64,000 nt of DNA from Argyresthia goedartella (Eukaryota > Arthropoda > Insecta > Lepidoptera > Argyresthiidae). A program made the position numbers and the translations under genes. This document shows positions 1-9,291 of this stretch, in pieces. Where the stretch lies: assembly GCA_949825045.1 (NCBI GenBank), contig OX463829.1, positions 3,100,001 through 3,164,000 of the forward strand, written 5' to 3'. Below the pieces are notes generated by a model that did no database searches, was not told the origin of the DNA, and saw only the letters and a program-made list of their open reading frames with translations. How positions within the stretch are numbered: position 1 is the first letter of the stretch; each line of letters starts with the position of its first letter.

Positions 1-1
1 A

Positions 2-388
2 ACTACCACCGATGGGCAAACACCAATGTCACCTTTGGAAGAAGCCTTCGGATCCCCATTCCTGAATGCCATCCAACCCAAGTCTGGCACCTGGCAAAGG
101 CATTGGGACAACGTCTGTAACCTTCATGGCAAGCTATACGACCTCCCATGCGGTACTGCCAGTAGAAAATTCGTGCACACTCTGGCCGACAAAATTGAGC
201 ATCTAACCAAATCAACCTACCCCTCTGAACGCGTATTAACCTTTGCTGCGGTCATACTGCAAAGAGACAAAAACGTTAGAAAAATGAAAGATATACTGAG
301 ACTACTCGATCGGCGCCTAAAACTCTGGGCAGACAAACGTTTCGAGGAACTCATCACGGAATCCACCAAAGCAGATAAATCTATATGA
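2..388 (+). pseudogene. RLE element ORF, upstream part ending at an in-frame stop
   Basis: The frame is open from base 2 and runs to a TGA at 386-388. The same frame reopens at once at 389 and leads into the RT ORF, so this is the upstream part of one polyprotein cut by a single stop. The segment includes a helix-rich stretch with the motif LQRDKNVRKMKDILRLLDRR. I recall stretches of this kind ahead of the RT in related invertebrate elements (family memory, not a search). The stop could be a nonsense mutation in this copy or a sequencing error. The true start of the ORF lies before the window. Confidence 0.6.
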
Positions 389-2842
389 AATACAAGAAAC
401 CGGAAACAAAACAACAATGACCAAGAAACAAAATTATTCACACGACTGATACTACACGGAAAAACGCGGGAAGCGCTCAACTGGCTCCTCACAAAAGACA
501 CGAGCAAAGTTTTAAACCCAGACACTGAAGTTGATCCATCCGGTAAAACCGTCAGTGATGTGCTGAGAGAAAAGCACCCCCCGCCTAATACTCCAGATCC
601 CGCTTTATTCACTCTCCCCAAAGACGTCACAAAACTCCCACCACTCCTTGAAATCGAAATAACTTGTGACCATGTCGAAACAGTTGCGAGAAAACTACAC
701 GGCGGCGGAGGCCCCACTGGATGCACAGCCGAAAACTGGAGAGATTTCCTACTCCGCTTCGGCCAAGCAAGCGCCCATTTAAGAGAAGCCGTAGCGCAGC
801 TCACAACGAAACTTAGCAACGAAACCATACCCTGGACCCAAATACAAGCATTAATGTCAAGCCGACTTGTTGCTTTAGACAAATGCCCAGGCGTAAGACC
901 TATCGGCATCGGCGAATGCCTACGAAGAATATTATCCAAATGCATGATCTTAGCAACAGGCTCTGAAGTCACTGAAGCATGCGGCCAGTCACAGCTCTGC
1001 AGTGGACTGGGCAGTGGCATCGAAGGCGCCATTCATGCCATGACCGATGTCTTCCAAAGAGATTGCCAACCTGGTTCAAACTGGGGAATGCTCCTCGTTG
1101 ACGCGAACAATGCTTTTAACGCCGTGAATAGACAACTAGCCCTCTGGCAAGCAAGAATATACTGGCCACACTGCGCCCGCTTTCTTTATAATACTTACAA
1201 TGGCCACGCTGAATTGGTATTTCGCGATTCTGATACAAGACTATATAGCAGAGAAGGCGTAACCCAAGGAGACCCACTCGCAATGCCACTGTACGCGCTT
1301 GCAACACTACCAATAATTAACAAACTTAAAACCGAAAACACAGTCACACAATGCTGGTACGCCGATGACTCCTCCGCGCAAGGCACTTTCCAAAGCCTAC
1401 GACAATGGTGGGACAACTTAAACAAAACAGGCCCAGCATACGGATACTTACCACAAGGTAAAAAATCATTTCTAATAGTGTCAGAAACTGACAAGTCTAC
1501 CGCAGAAAAGACGTTCTCCGGTACCAACGTCTCCATAGTTACCGGCTCCCGCTTCCTAGGAGGCTACATAGGGACAGGAGGGGACGACTTCGTAAAAAAG
1601 AATATAACCGAATGGATATCTATCATCGAGAAACTCACAACAATCTGCAAAAACTCACCTCAAGCCGCTTACACTGCCCTAACTAAAGCAGCTCAGTTTA
1701 AATGGTCCTTCCTACTACGTGTCTTAAAAAATTCAGAAGAACTTTTTGAACCCTTAACTAACACATTACACGACAAATTCATACCAACACTAATCGGAGG
1801 CGAAATCACAAAACTTGAAACCCAGCTATTTACCCTCCCAGTCCACAAAGGCGGACTTGCCCTTTCTGACCCCTTCAACACACCAAACCGTGCATACCAA
1901 ATCTCAAAACAGGGATCTACAATACTTTCAACAGCCCTAACCGAGATAAAAGACATAAACCTTGCTGAAAACTACAATTCTTTGCGTGACGCAAGAAAGG
2001 AAGGAAACAAGGAAAAAGAAACATACGAGAACGAAACTCTAGAAAGCATTCTAACAAAATTACCATCCAAAAAGAAAAGAGCAATAGAAAGATCAATAGC
2101 GACAAAAATGAAAACAAAAACATCAACATGGCTTTCAGTAATACCGACAAGAAAAGACAACTTCGACTTATCACCCCACGAATTTAGAGATGCCCTGGCC
2201 ATAAGATACCACCGCACACCAATCTCCATGCCTGCGACTTGCGACGGCTGCGGCAATGACAACTTCAACGTGGACCACGCCTTGTGCTGCAAAACAGGTG
2301 GCCTTATCACACGCAGACATAACGAAATAAGGGATCTTTTCTGTGAACTGTGCCAGCAAGCCTGGGGAAACGTCACGAAAGAGCCAGTCATCTCCGAAGG
2401 CGATACTGGGCTGCGCGGTGACTTGGCTTGTCGGGGGGTATGGATTGCCCAGAGGGAGGCGTTATTTGATATCCGTGTCATAGACACCGACGCTCCCTCC
2501 CACGCATCACGCCCCGTAGCGGCTGTCCTTCGTTCAGCTGAAGAAGAAAAGAAAAGGAAGTACTGCGACCCATGCGAGACGCGCCACACCACCTTCACCC
2601 CTTTAGTAACCTCTGTCGACGGAGTTTTTGCTCCACAAATGATATCATTCACTAAACACCTCGCCGAAACGCTGGCGGACCGCTGGAACCGGACCCCTGC
2701 CACAATAATGGGCTGGCTACGAGCAAGAATTCAAACCGCCATCATCAGGGCTAGCAGCATGTGCATCCGCGGTACCCGCCATAGGTGGAATCGCACAGGC
2801 CTATATGAGGATGGAGCGGCAGACCCACACGTCTTGAAATAG
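389..2842 (+). CDS. Reverse transcriptase plus restriction-like endonuclease
   Basis: The frame stays open for about 818 codons to TAG at 2840-2842. The first part (RT approach region) has no in-frame ATG near it and is a continuation of the preceding segment. RT motifs in order: VRPIGIGECLRRI (about 892-930), DANNAFNAVN (1100-1129, palm aspartate), GVTQGDPLAMPLY (about 1255-1293) and YADD (1358-1369). A CCHC knuckle follows (C-x2-C at 2240-2251, then H and C to about 2290), then GG..RRHNEIRD, KEPVIS, RGDLACRG and FDIRV, which line up with the RLE blocks. The usual P-D pair is replaced by G-D in RGDL. The product would nick the target and prime reverse transcription from it. It is intact apart from the stop at 386-388. 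Confidence 0.8.
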   Translation, partial: NTRNRKQNNNDQETKLFTRLILHGKTREALNWLLTKDTSKVLNPDTEVDPSGKTVSDVLREKHPPPNTPDPALFTLPKDVTKLPPLLEIEITCDHVETVARKLHGGGGPTGCTAENWRDFLLRFGQASAHLREAVAQLTTKLSNETIPWTQIQALMSSRLVALDKCPGVRPIGIGECLRRILSKCMILATGSEVTEACGQSQLCSGLGSGIEGAIHAMTDVFQRDCQPGSNWGMLLVDANNAFNAVNRQLALWQARIYWPHCARFLYNTYNGHAELVFRDSDTRLYSREGVTQGDPLAMPLYALATLPIINKLKTENTVTQCWYADDSSAQGTFQSLRQWWDNLNKTGPAYGYLPQGKKSFLIVSETDKSTAEKTFSGTNVSIVTGSRFLGGYIGTGGDDFVKKNITEWISIIEKLTTICKNSPQAAYTALTKAAQFKWSFLLRVLKNSEELFEPLTNTLHDKFIPTLIGGEITKLETQLFTLPVHKGGLALSDPFNTPNRAYQISKQGSTILSTALTEIKDINLAENYNSLRDARKEGNKEKETYENETLESILTKLPSKKKRAIERSIATKMKTKTSTWLSVIPTRKDNFDLSPHEFRDALAIRYHRTPISMPATCDGCGNDNFNVDHALCCKTGGLITRRHNEIRDLFCELCQQAWGNVTKEPVISEGDTGLRGDLACRGVWIAQREALFDIRVIDTDAPSHASRPVAAVLRSAEEEKKRKYCDPCETRHTTFTPLVTSVDGVFAPQMISFTKHLAETLADRWNRTPATIMGWLRARIQTAIIRASSMCIRGTRHRWNRTGLYEDGAADPHVLK

Positions 2843-2901
2843 AATGAATATCTTATTTATATTCTCTGTACTTATTTATAGAATTAAAGTTGTAGACAAT
2901 T

Positions 2902-2920
2902 AAAAAAAAAAAAAAAAAAA
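2902..2920 (+). repeat. Poly(A) tail of the RLE element
   Basis: A run of 19 A follows the AT-rich 3' UTR, 60 bases after the ORF stop. It marks the 3' terminus of the inserted copy. The second copy (6465-7346) lacks this tail. Confidence 0.8.
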
Positions 2921-3053
2921 GGTATTAATCATTTATAACTCAATAAAATAAGATACATAGAAAATATAAAAAATCATGAAAACATCAATAAATCAAGAAT
3001 GAAACCATCATGGATTCATATAACACAGAGAAATAATATGTTTTATATTTAAA

Positions 3054-3118
3054 AACCCCTTTATCGAGGCCCATCCTAGCAAGGTCGCCATGTGAGGATG
3101 GGCCTTGGAAGAGGGGTT
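3054..3118. repeat. Short foldback carrying a transposon-like terminus
   Basis: Two arms of about 24 bases (3054-3077 and 3095-3118) are near-reverse complements around a 17-base loop and share the core ggcccatcct. Bases 3119-3125 (gctatag) extend the right arm outward. A close match to the right arm, in opposite orientation, starts at 7928 (ctataacaacccctct). This looks like the terminal inverted repeat of a DNA transposon, collapsed here into a palindrome. Confidence 0.6.
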
Positions 3119-3184
3119 GCTATAGTAAAAAAATGCTGAATGTTCATGGTCTCTGTATAATAATGGCTCATAAAAGTCAAAAAA

Positions 3185-5356
3185 GTCAAAGTACTTTATT
3201 ACTGTAGATATTTACATATAATTAGCAAACGTAATTATTTGCCTCTTCTCTACATTGGACCAGTGTGGGAGAAGAAGGGCGAAGAAACTCCCACAGATTG
3301 ATTTTTAGATCTCTTTTAAAAATAAGTTGTGCTTAACTAATATAAATATAAAAAATTTCATTGTTATGATTAATAAGCAGGAATAAATAATTACAAAACT
3401 ATTAACAGCAAGGTCTGTGTTGAGCCAGATTAACCCCATACAGTCCTGTCATTTAAGTAATCTTGAACATTGTAATATCCTTTTTTCGACAAAGTCGCTT
3501 TAACATGCTTTTCAAATTGCTCAAATGGCAATTTCAAAATCTCCAGAGGTATCTTAATGTAGTAGAGAATGCACTGACCCTTGAAAGAATTGCTAACCTT
3601 CGCGAGTCTAAACTGGGGCGCACACAGTCTGTGATTATTTCTTAGGTTAACATAACAGCTATCGCTAAGTTTGGAAAATGTTGTAAGGTTCTTGCGTACA
3701 TACATAATATTTTCGAAAATAAAATTACTAGCTACTGTTACTATGTCAATTTCTTTAAAAAGCTCTCTTAAGGAGTCTGTTCGTTTTAAATTATAAATTG
3801 CCCGAATAGCTCTTTTCTGTAAAATAAAAATAGTTTGAATATCCGCTGCTTTCCCCCACAACAAGATACCATAGGACATCACACTATGAAAGTAACTAAA
3901 ATATACTAGCCTAGATGTAGCCACATCAGGTCTGATGTTCCTAGCAGCGTAAGCCGCAGAACTTAATTTACCAGCCAATTTATCTATGTGGGGTCCCCAC
4001 TGCAATTTGCTATCAATGGTTATTCCAAGAAACTTCGTACCATTAACTAATTCTAACGTGCTGTTGTCTAACACTTAACTGGTCTCAACTTACCTGACAT
4101 TTGAAAGAGAGAATTTGATACACTTGGTTTTACCAGCGTTTAACAATAAATTATTAAATGTGAACCAATTCAAGGTTAAAGACAATTCACCATTAACATC
4201 ATCAAAATCTCCTTTTTGTCTTTCAATTTTGAAGACCAGTGAAGTATCATCAGCAAACAACACTTTGTCAGCTAATTTCTCCACCATGAAAGGCAAATCG
4301 TTAATATATACCAGGAATAAGAAAGGGCCTAATATGGAACCTTGTGGAACGCCAATTTTAACACCCGATCCATCAGATTTTACGCCGTTAACTTCTGCCT
4401 TTTGAATTCTATTGCTTAGGTATGATCTTAGTAGATCCAACGCTTTATTTCTAACTCCGTAATGATTTAATTTAATTAATAGCGTATTATGATCAGCACA
4501 ATCAAACGCCTTTGACAGGTCGCAAAAAACTCCGATAGCATCCTGTGCGGCCTCCCATGCAGAATAAATATGAGATATAACGGTAATTACTGCAGTCTAT
4601 TTACCCCTAGTGAAACCATATTGTTTGGCGTGGAGTTGTTTTGTATGGTTGAAGTGTGAGAGCATTTGATTGAGTATAATCTTTTCAAATATTCCTTCCA
4701 ACTTAGTGTTGGAAGAACAGATATTGGTTTGAAATTTGAAGGAATGCCCTTATCTCCCGACTTGAACAGAGGTATCAGTTTACTGTGTTTCATGAGGTCT
4801 GGGAAAGCCCCATCATCAACACATTTATTGAATATATAAGCTAAGTGTGGGGCTATAACTAGAATTACTGAACCAATGACTTTGACTGATATACCCCACA
4901 GGTCTTCTGTATTTTTTAAGTTAAGTAACTTAAACGTTTTCACAATGTCCTGGGGATATACATGATGAAATTTTAAATATACGTTACTGACTCTTGTGTT
5001 ATTTTTTAATAAAGTCTCTGCTACATATGGAGATTAATTTTGACGGTCTGTTGTGAGTACGGGTACATTGGTGAAGAATGTTTCAAAACCTCGAGCAACA
5101 TCAGCGCTGGATTTAACAACATCATCACCTATTTTTAGGCAGAAATCATTGTCCCTTGGTATAACTTTGCCAGTTTCACGGTTTATTATTTGCCAAACGG
5201 TCTCATTCTATTATTTGAATTTTGAATTTTTCTATTAATGTGTAAAGTTTTGCAGTTCTACAAACTAACTTGAAAGTTTTGGAATATTTTTTAACATAGT
5301 CATGAAATTTTCGATCAAAGTTATAGGTTTTTTGATCATAAAGGTCATACAAGATA
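3185..5356 (-). pseudogene. NL-A non-LTR retrotransposon copy A, 5'-truncated RT
   Basis: On the minus strand this carries the RT and C-terminal region of a Jockey/CR1-type element. Visible blocks: RT entry around 4943-4587, VPQGSILGPFLFLVYINDLP and LFADDTSLVFK (4440-4090), and the C-terminal block beginning near GTKFLGITIDSKLQW (4074-3430). Frames change near 4587 and 4080, and the copy starts abruptly near 5356 in the middle of the inter-domain region, so no endonuclease is present. The 3' UTR (3185-3425) contains a stretch (tctacattggacc) also found in copies B, C and D at 23208, 35085 and 59975. The full RT would act by target-primed reverse transcription; this copy is dead. Confidence 0.85.
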
Positions 5357-5875
5357 ATACATATCATCTCATATCAGTACGGTCCTACTTATAAAGAGCT
5401 ATGTTTTGAGTGAGTGTGCGTGCATGTCGATACATGCTACCTACTGTGGTTTAGTCATTTCCGATGAGAAACCGATACTAGTCTCAGTCAATTCCATTGG
5501 AAATATCGGGTTTGCTTGTGTTCGAAGTTTGAGTATTATTAACCCAAATGCTGTGATATGGAGCGTTGCCCATTACTACCAAATATGGTTTTTCAATTTT
5601 GGATACTAGTTTTTCGTTTAACCTCTTTTTGAAGTTGTGTTATTCATTTTGTCGTGGTAGTCGCCACTTTTTGTATTTGACTTAAATACAAAAGCTATGT
5701 TATAGACAAACCCCGTTTTTCCTCCTGCATGTACAATAAAAAAACGTTGCCCTTTAGATACAGATTCTAGAACTCTCTTTTTCCCGGCCTTGCCAACAAT
5801 TATTAGTGGTATGCAAATAATGTATATAAGTCTCGTCTAAGTTTTCGGAAACAAAAGCGAATTTTTTGTAACAAT
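5357..5875. other. AT-rich spacer, no recognised content
   Basis: The stretch has short ORFs on both strands with no motif I recognise. It begins where NL-A copy A is truncated and ends where the transposase remnant starts. Confidence 0.4.
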
Positions 5876-6464
5876 TTATGAAGTGGTTCTCTGCCACCTT
5901 GTAAATTTATTTCGTCTCTTTATACAATAAGCATTTAATTGATCGAAGGATCCCTTTTTAATGGCATACAATTCATGCTCTTTTTGCCTGATCACTCCTA
6001 ATCCGGAACTGTCAACTCCTATTTTGAAACGTCTCCTTTTTCTCGATTTTCCCGGTGTGGGTATTTTGGTTCCCATTTCTGCAACGATTGCACCTGCCTT
6101 AACAATTTTATAAATTGTTGAGAGACCAATACCTTAAACAAAAATAAAATCAACATTAAAGTAATAAAACTTGAGAAAAAGTAGCTGAACTCAAGGCGGC
6201 CGAAGTCGCGGCATCACGTATTTATGTATATTTTAAATTAAATTAGAATGAATAAATACCTACAACTATTTAAGTTAATCGCGTAGTATAATATTTCGAG
6301 AATTCATTGTAATCTGGTAACACTGACCTGTAGCGGCTGCAATGCGTTTGTAATTGTAGACTAATGGTATTATTGAAGCTTCTTGCTCCTTTTCGGCATC
6401 AAAGAATGATTTAATTTTGAGATTTGAGAATTTAAAAGGAAATAAAGTAGTAACCATACCAAAA
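5876..6464 (-). pseudogene. DDE (Tc1/IS630-like) transposase, N-terminal remnant
   Basis: Two minus-strand pieces fit the N-terminal region of an insect DDE transposase: 6457-6275 with a FFDAEKEQ...YKRIAAATG helix-turn-helix-like block, and 6076-5876 with TPGKSRKRRRFK followed by GVIRQKEHELYAIKK. The spacing and the R/K-rich linker before a GVIR-like block are what I recall from lepidopteran transposases with a DDE_3 domain. The pieces lie in different frames and no catalytic residue is present. The upstream end is cut by the RLE element inserted at 6465. The assignment rests on motif memory. Confidence 0.45.
6450..6464. repeat. 15-bp target-site duplication, left copy
   Basis: The 15 bases gtaaccataccaaaa recur exactly at 7347-7361, on the far side of the RLE insertion. 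Confidence 0.9.
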
Positions 6465-7346
6465 CGATAAGAAATTTGTTAAGCAAAAGATTCATGAAAA
6501 TAAGTACAGAGAATATAAATAAGATATTCATTCTAGTTCAAGACGTGTGGGACTGCCGCTCCATCCTCATATAGGCCTGTGCGATTCCACCTATGGCGGG
6601 TGCCGCGGATGCACATGCTGCTAGCCCTGATGATGGCGGTTTGAATTCTTGCTCGTAGCCAGCCCATTATTGTGGCAGGGGTCCGGTTCCAGCGGTCCGC
6701 CAGTGTTTCGGCGAGGTGTTTAGTGAATGATATCATTTGTGGAGCAAAAACTCCGTCGACAGAGGTTACTAAAGGGGTGAAGGTGGTGTGGCGCGTCTCG
6801 CATGGGTCGCAGTACTTCCTTTTCTTTTCTTCTTCAGCTGAACGAAGGACAGCCGCTACGGGGCGTGATGCGTGGGAGGGAGCGTCGGTGTCTATGACAC
6901 GGATATCAAATAACGCCTCCCTCTGGGCAATCCATACCCCCCGACAAGCCAAGTCTCCGCGCAGCCCAGTATCGCCTTCGGAGATGACTGGCTCTTTCGT
7001 GACGTTTCCCCAGGCTTGCTGGCACAGTTCACAGAAAAGATCCCTTATTTCTTTATGTCTGCGTGTGATAAGGCCACCTGTTTTGAAGCACAAGGCGTGG
7101 TCCACGTTGAAGTTGTCATTGCCGCAGCCGTCGCAAGTCGCAGGCATGGAGATTGGTTTGCGGTGGTATGTTATGGCCAGGGCATCTCTAAATTCGTGGG
7201 GTGATAAGTCGAAGTTGTCTTTTCTTGTCGGTATTACTGAAAGCCATGTTGATGTTTTTGTTTTCATTTTTGTCGCTATTGATCTTTCTATTGCTCTTTT
7301 CATTTTGGATGGTAATTTTGTTAGAATGCTTTCTAGTTTCGTTCTC
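6465..7346 (-). mobile_element. RLE element copy 2, 5'-truncated
   Basis: This minus-strand copy spans the CCHC/endonuclease end of the RLE ORF and part of the 3' UTR. Its 5' end lies at the ESILTKLPSK region of the ORF, corresponding to about 2040 in copy 1. Exact 15-bp direct repeats flank it. Its 3' end matches copy 1 up to the sequence around cttattt, after which about 28 unrelated bases replace the final 3' UTR and poly(A). Confidence 0.9.
6533..7346 (-). pseudogene. RLE element ORF, C-terminal 270 residues
   Basis: The reading frame is open and covers the helix before the CCHC knuckle, the knuckle itself (its last Cys is replaced by Phe: HALCFKTGG here, HALCCKTGG in copy 1), the RHKEIRD block, KEPVIS, RGDLACRG and FDIRV of the RLE. 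It ends at the same place as copy 1 apart from the last residue. There is no RT domain, so it is an inert 5'-truncated insertion. Only about a dozen amino-acid differences from copy 1 are visible. Confidence 0.85.
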
Positions 7347-7361
7347 GTAACCATACCAAAA
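7347..7361. repeat. 15-bp target-site duplication, right copy
   Basis: It is identical to 6450-6464 and closes the RLE copy 2 insertion. Confidence 0.9.
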
Positions 7362-7927
7362 TATTTATCATTGAAATTGTTGTTTCAAGATAGGTAATAA
7401 GTAATTATCTAGGTCATTATTTTGTTCAACAATTTATCCATAGCACACAGCAAACTAACATGAGGTAACTTTGTCAGCAGTTTAAAGTTCAATAACATTC
7501 AGTATCTCTGTCTTGCACCTGTAATTAAATTGGTAAATTGGATTATATTTGATAGGATAGTAATGGTATTACAGGCAGAGAGTATACAAAAGTCATACGA
7601 TTATTACAGTAATGAAAAATATACAGATATAGATATCATGTAAAAAAAATATAGCTTATTTTTTTATATTGCAGATATCGCTTATGTGTATGAAGAAAAA
7701 ACATTTAGAGACATATATTAAATATTGTGAAAATACAAGCATTACATTTGAATAATATTCTAATACAGGTTAAATCAATAAAGTCTTCAAAGGTTTACAA
7801 ATTGTGTGATTACTAATATATAACAATTTAGATTCGTTGTGATGAATTAAAAGCTACGATAATGTTTATTTATTTTTTAAAAGCGGAAAATTTTGAATGT
7901 GCCTACATGAACACTGAAATCCTTTTA
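7362..7927. other. AT-rich spacer
   Basis: I see no coding motif or clear repeat here. Confidence 0.4.
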
Positions 7928-7962
7928 CTATAACAACCCCTCTATCACGGCCCATCCTCACA
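7928..7962 (+). repeat. Transposon terminus matching the 3095-3125 foldback arm
   Basis: The sequence ctataacaacccctctat then cggcccatcctcaca is the reverse complement, with few changes, of the right arm of the foldback at 3095-3125. The two termini point away from each other. Confidence 0.55.
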
Positions 7963-7983
7963 TTTTCAAAAAGGGAAAATCTT

Positions 7984-8269
7984 GACCGTCTGTATGAATT
8001 TGTCAAATGTCTGCGGCTGCCAGCATATCACTGTGATCTACATCCTATTGAGATGCATGAAACGTAAATTAGCAGAAGAGCATAATAATTAAATTATTCC
8101 GAAACTAGTAACCGCAGCGTTCAATTCTATTGATTACTCAGAATGGAAAAAAACATTGCGCACACGCACATTTAATTTAAAAGTAATATTGACGAAAATA
8201 CGAATATTTGGATCAACCTTTATAGTCAACTTAGACAGTGGCTCTGACTCCGATAGTGACAGTAACTGA
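7984..8269 (+). pseudogene. DDE_3 (Tc1/IS630-like) transposase C-terminal remnant
   Basis: One plus-strand frame reads CLRLPAYHCDLHPIE followed by MHET and a stop, then, in the neighbouring frame, RKLAEEHNN, a stop, PKLVTAAFNSIDYSEWKKTL and an acidic tail LDSGSDSDSDSN ending at TGA 8267-8269. The LPAYHCDLHPIE block matches the third catalytic acidic motif (LPPYHCELNPIE) of insect DDE_3 transposases, the E being catalytic. Frameshift and stops make it non-functional. It may belong to the same class as the N-terminal remnant at 5876-6464, but it lies in the opposite orientation, so the two are not halves of one copy as they stand. Confidence 0.6.
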
Positions 8270-8450
8270 GATTTCAAGGAAATTAGTGGAATTTATCCAC
8301 TCGACCATACATATGGTATTAGGGCGCATACTTCGGCTTTCTTAGATCTTAATTACTGTGTGTTTTTTTTTTCAATAAAACGTAGATTAAAGTTATAGAA
8401 AGATATTTTGACTAAAAATTTAATGTAATTTAGTTGTTATTACATTAAAA

Positions 8451-8702
8451 TGTTGGTCATCGGAAGGCAGGATCGTCCTGTTGCTCCCAAACAAGTGCAG
8501 GCAAAAGGTCGAGTCGATGATGGAGCTGCAGGAGTTGATTGACAAATTTCCATCTTCTGCCACTGAGCCCAGGGGCAAGGACGCTCCTGCGCGGAAGCCA
8601 GCGGCGGCTGGTGCTCCTGCTGCTGCGCCACCTGCCCCAATACCCAAACGTCGTCCCGGCGCCGGCGTCATGAAGGCTGAGGTGACTGCAATCAAGAAAT
8701 GA
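8451..8702 (+). pseudogene. NL-B ORF1, C-terminal remnant
   Basis: The frame reads SEGRIVLLLPNKCRQKVESM followed by a low-complexity Ala/Pro-rich tail, ending at TGA 8700-8702. It aligns with SEGRIIVALPDKSRHKVECM in the ORF1 of the full-length copy (49579-49923, minus). Everything upstream is missing. ORF1 of this class is a nucleic-acid chaperone-like coat protein with a coiled coil and an RRM-like fold; only the end of the latter survives here. Confidence 0.7.
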
Positions 8703-9291
8703 TTCGTCGGCGACGCGGTCTCCTTACCACACTTCGCATTTTGGTCGGGTTACACACAAGTCGATTTTATTTTCGCGTGGGTATGAATTTTTGTACTTTT
8801 CTCCTTACAACCCTCGATTCTCATAGTTAAATTATATTTTTTCGCTTCATGGTCTGTTAAAATTTTATACCTAATGTCATCATCTGTCAATCTGTTGTTG
8901 ACACAAACATGTCTACAGAACACACTTGTCTTTTTGTTTTATTTTTTTTTTCTCTATTTTTGCGTTTCACCTTTGCATGTTTTGATCCAAGTATTGTAAC
9001 ATTGAATTTTTGTCATGCATATATTTTGTTTTGTGTTTGATAATGATGATTATAAGTTAAGATTATGTTATGACCCAGCATCACGTATTTGTCTCGAAAA
9101 TTGTGTTACTGTTAATTCTCCATCTATGTGCCTAGTTTATTCCTCTCCAAACAGACCCAGTGTAGGACTGGTTCAGGCAAGTAACTTGGTGTGATTAAGA
9201 TAGTAGATATTTTATATATTTATAATTAAGTAAAAACAAGCATATATATTTGTATTTATAAGTATTAATATTATATTTTAAACTATTATAT

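Larger units (their letters stand above)
1..2920 (+). mobile_element. RLE-type non-LTR retrotransposon, 5' end outside window
   Basis: The window opens inside this element. It encodes an upstream domain, a reverse transcriptase, a CCHC knuckle and a C-terminal restriction-like endonuclease in one plus-strand frame, followed by a short AT-rich 3' UTR and a 19-base poly(A) run. The order RT, CCHC, RLE is that of R2/R4/CRE-type elements, as opposed to APE-type elements, which carry an N-terminal endonuclease. Part of the same ORF occurs again at 6465-7346 on the minus strand with only a few differences, so the family moved recently. I cannot assign the exact clade. Confidence 0.85.

Noticed and set aside
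217..1032. Minus-strand 271-residue ORF
   Set aside because: It lies opposite the RLE element RT, which has clear motifs on the plus strand. The antisense peptide shows no family.
1972..2703. Minus-strand 243-residue ORF, with a twin at 6672-7397
   Set aside because: Both are exact antisense shadows of the RLE endonuclease region, and the match between them reflects the duplicated sense ORF.
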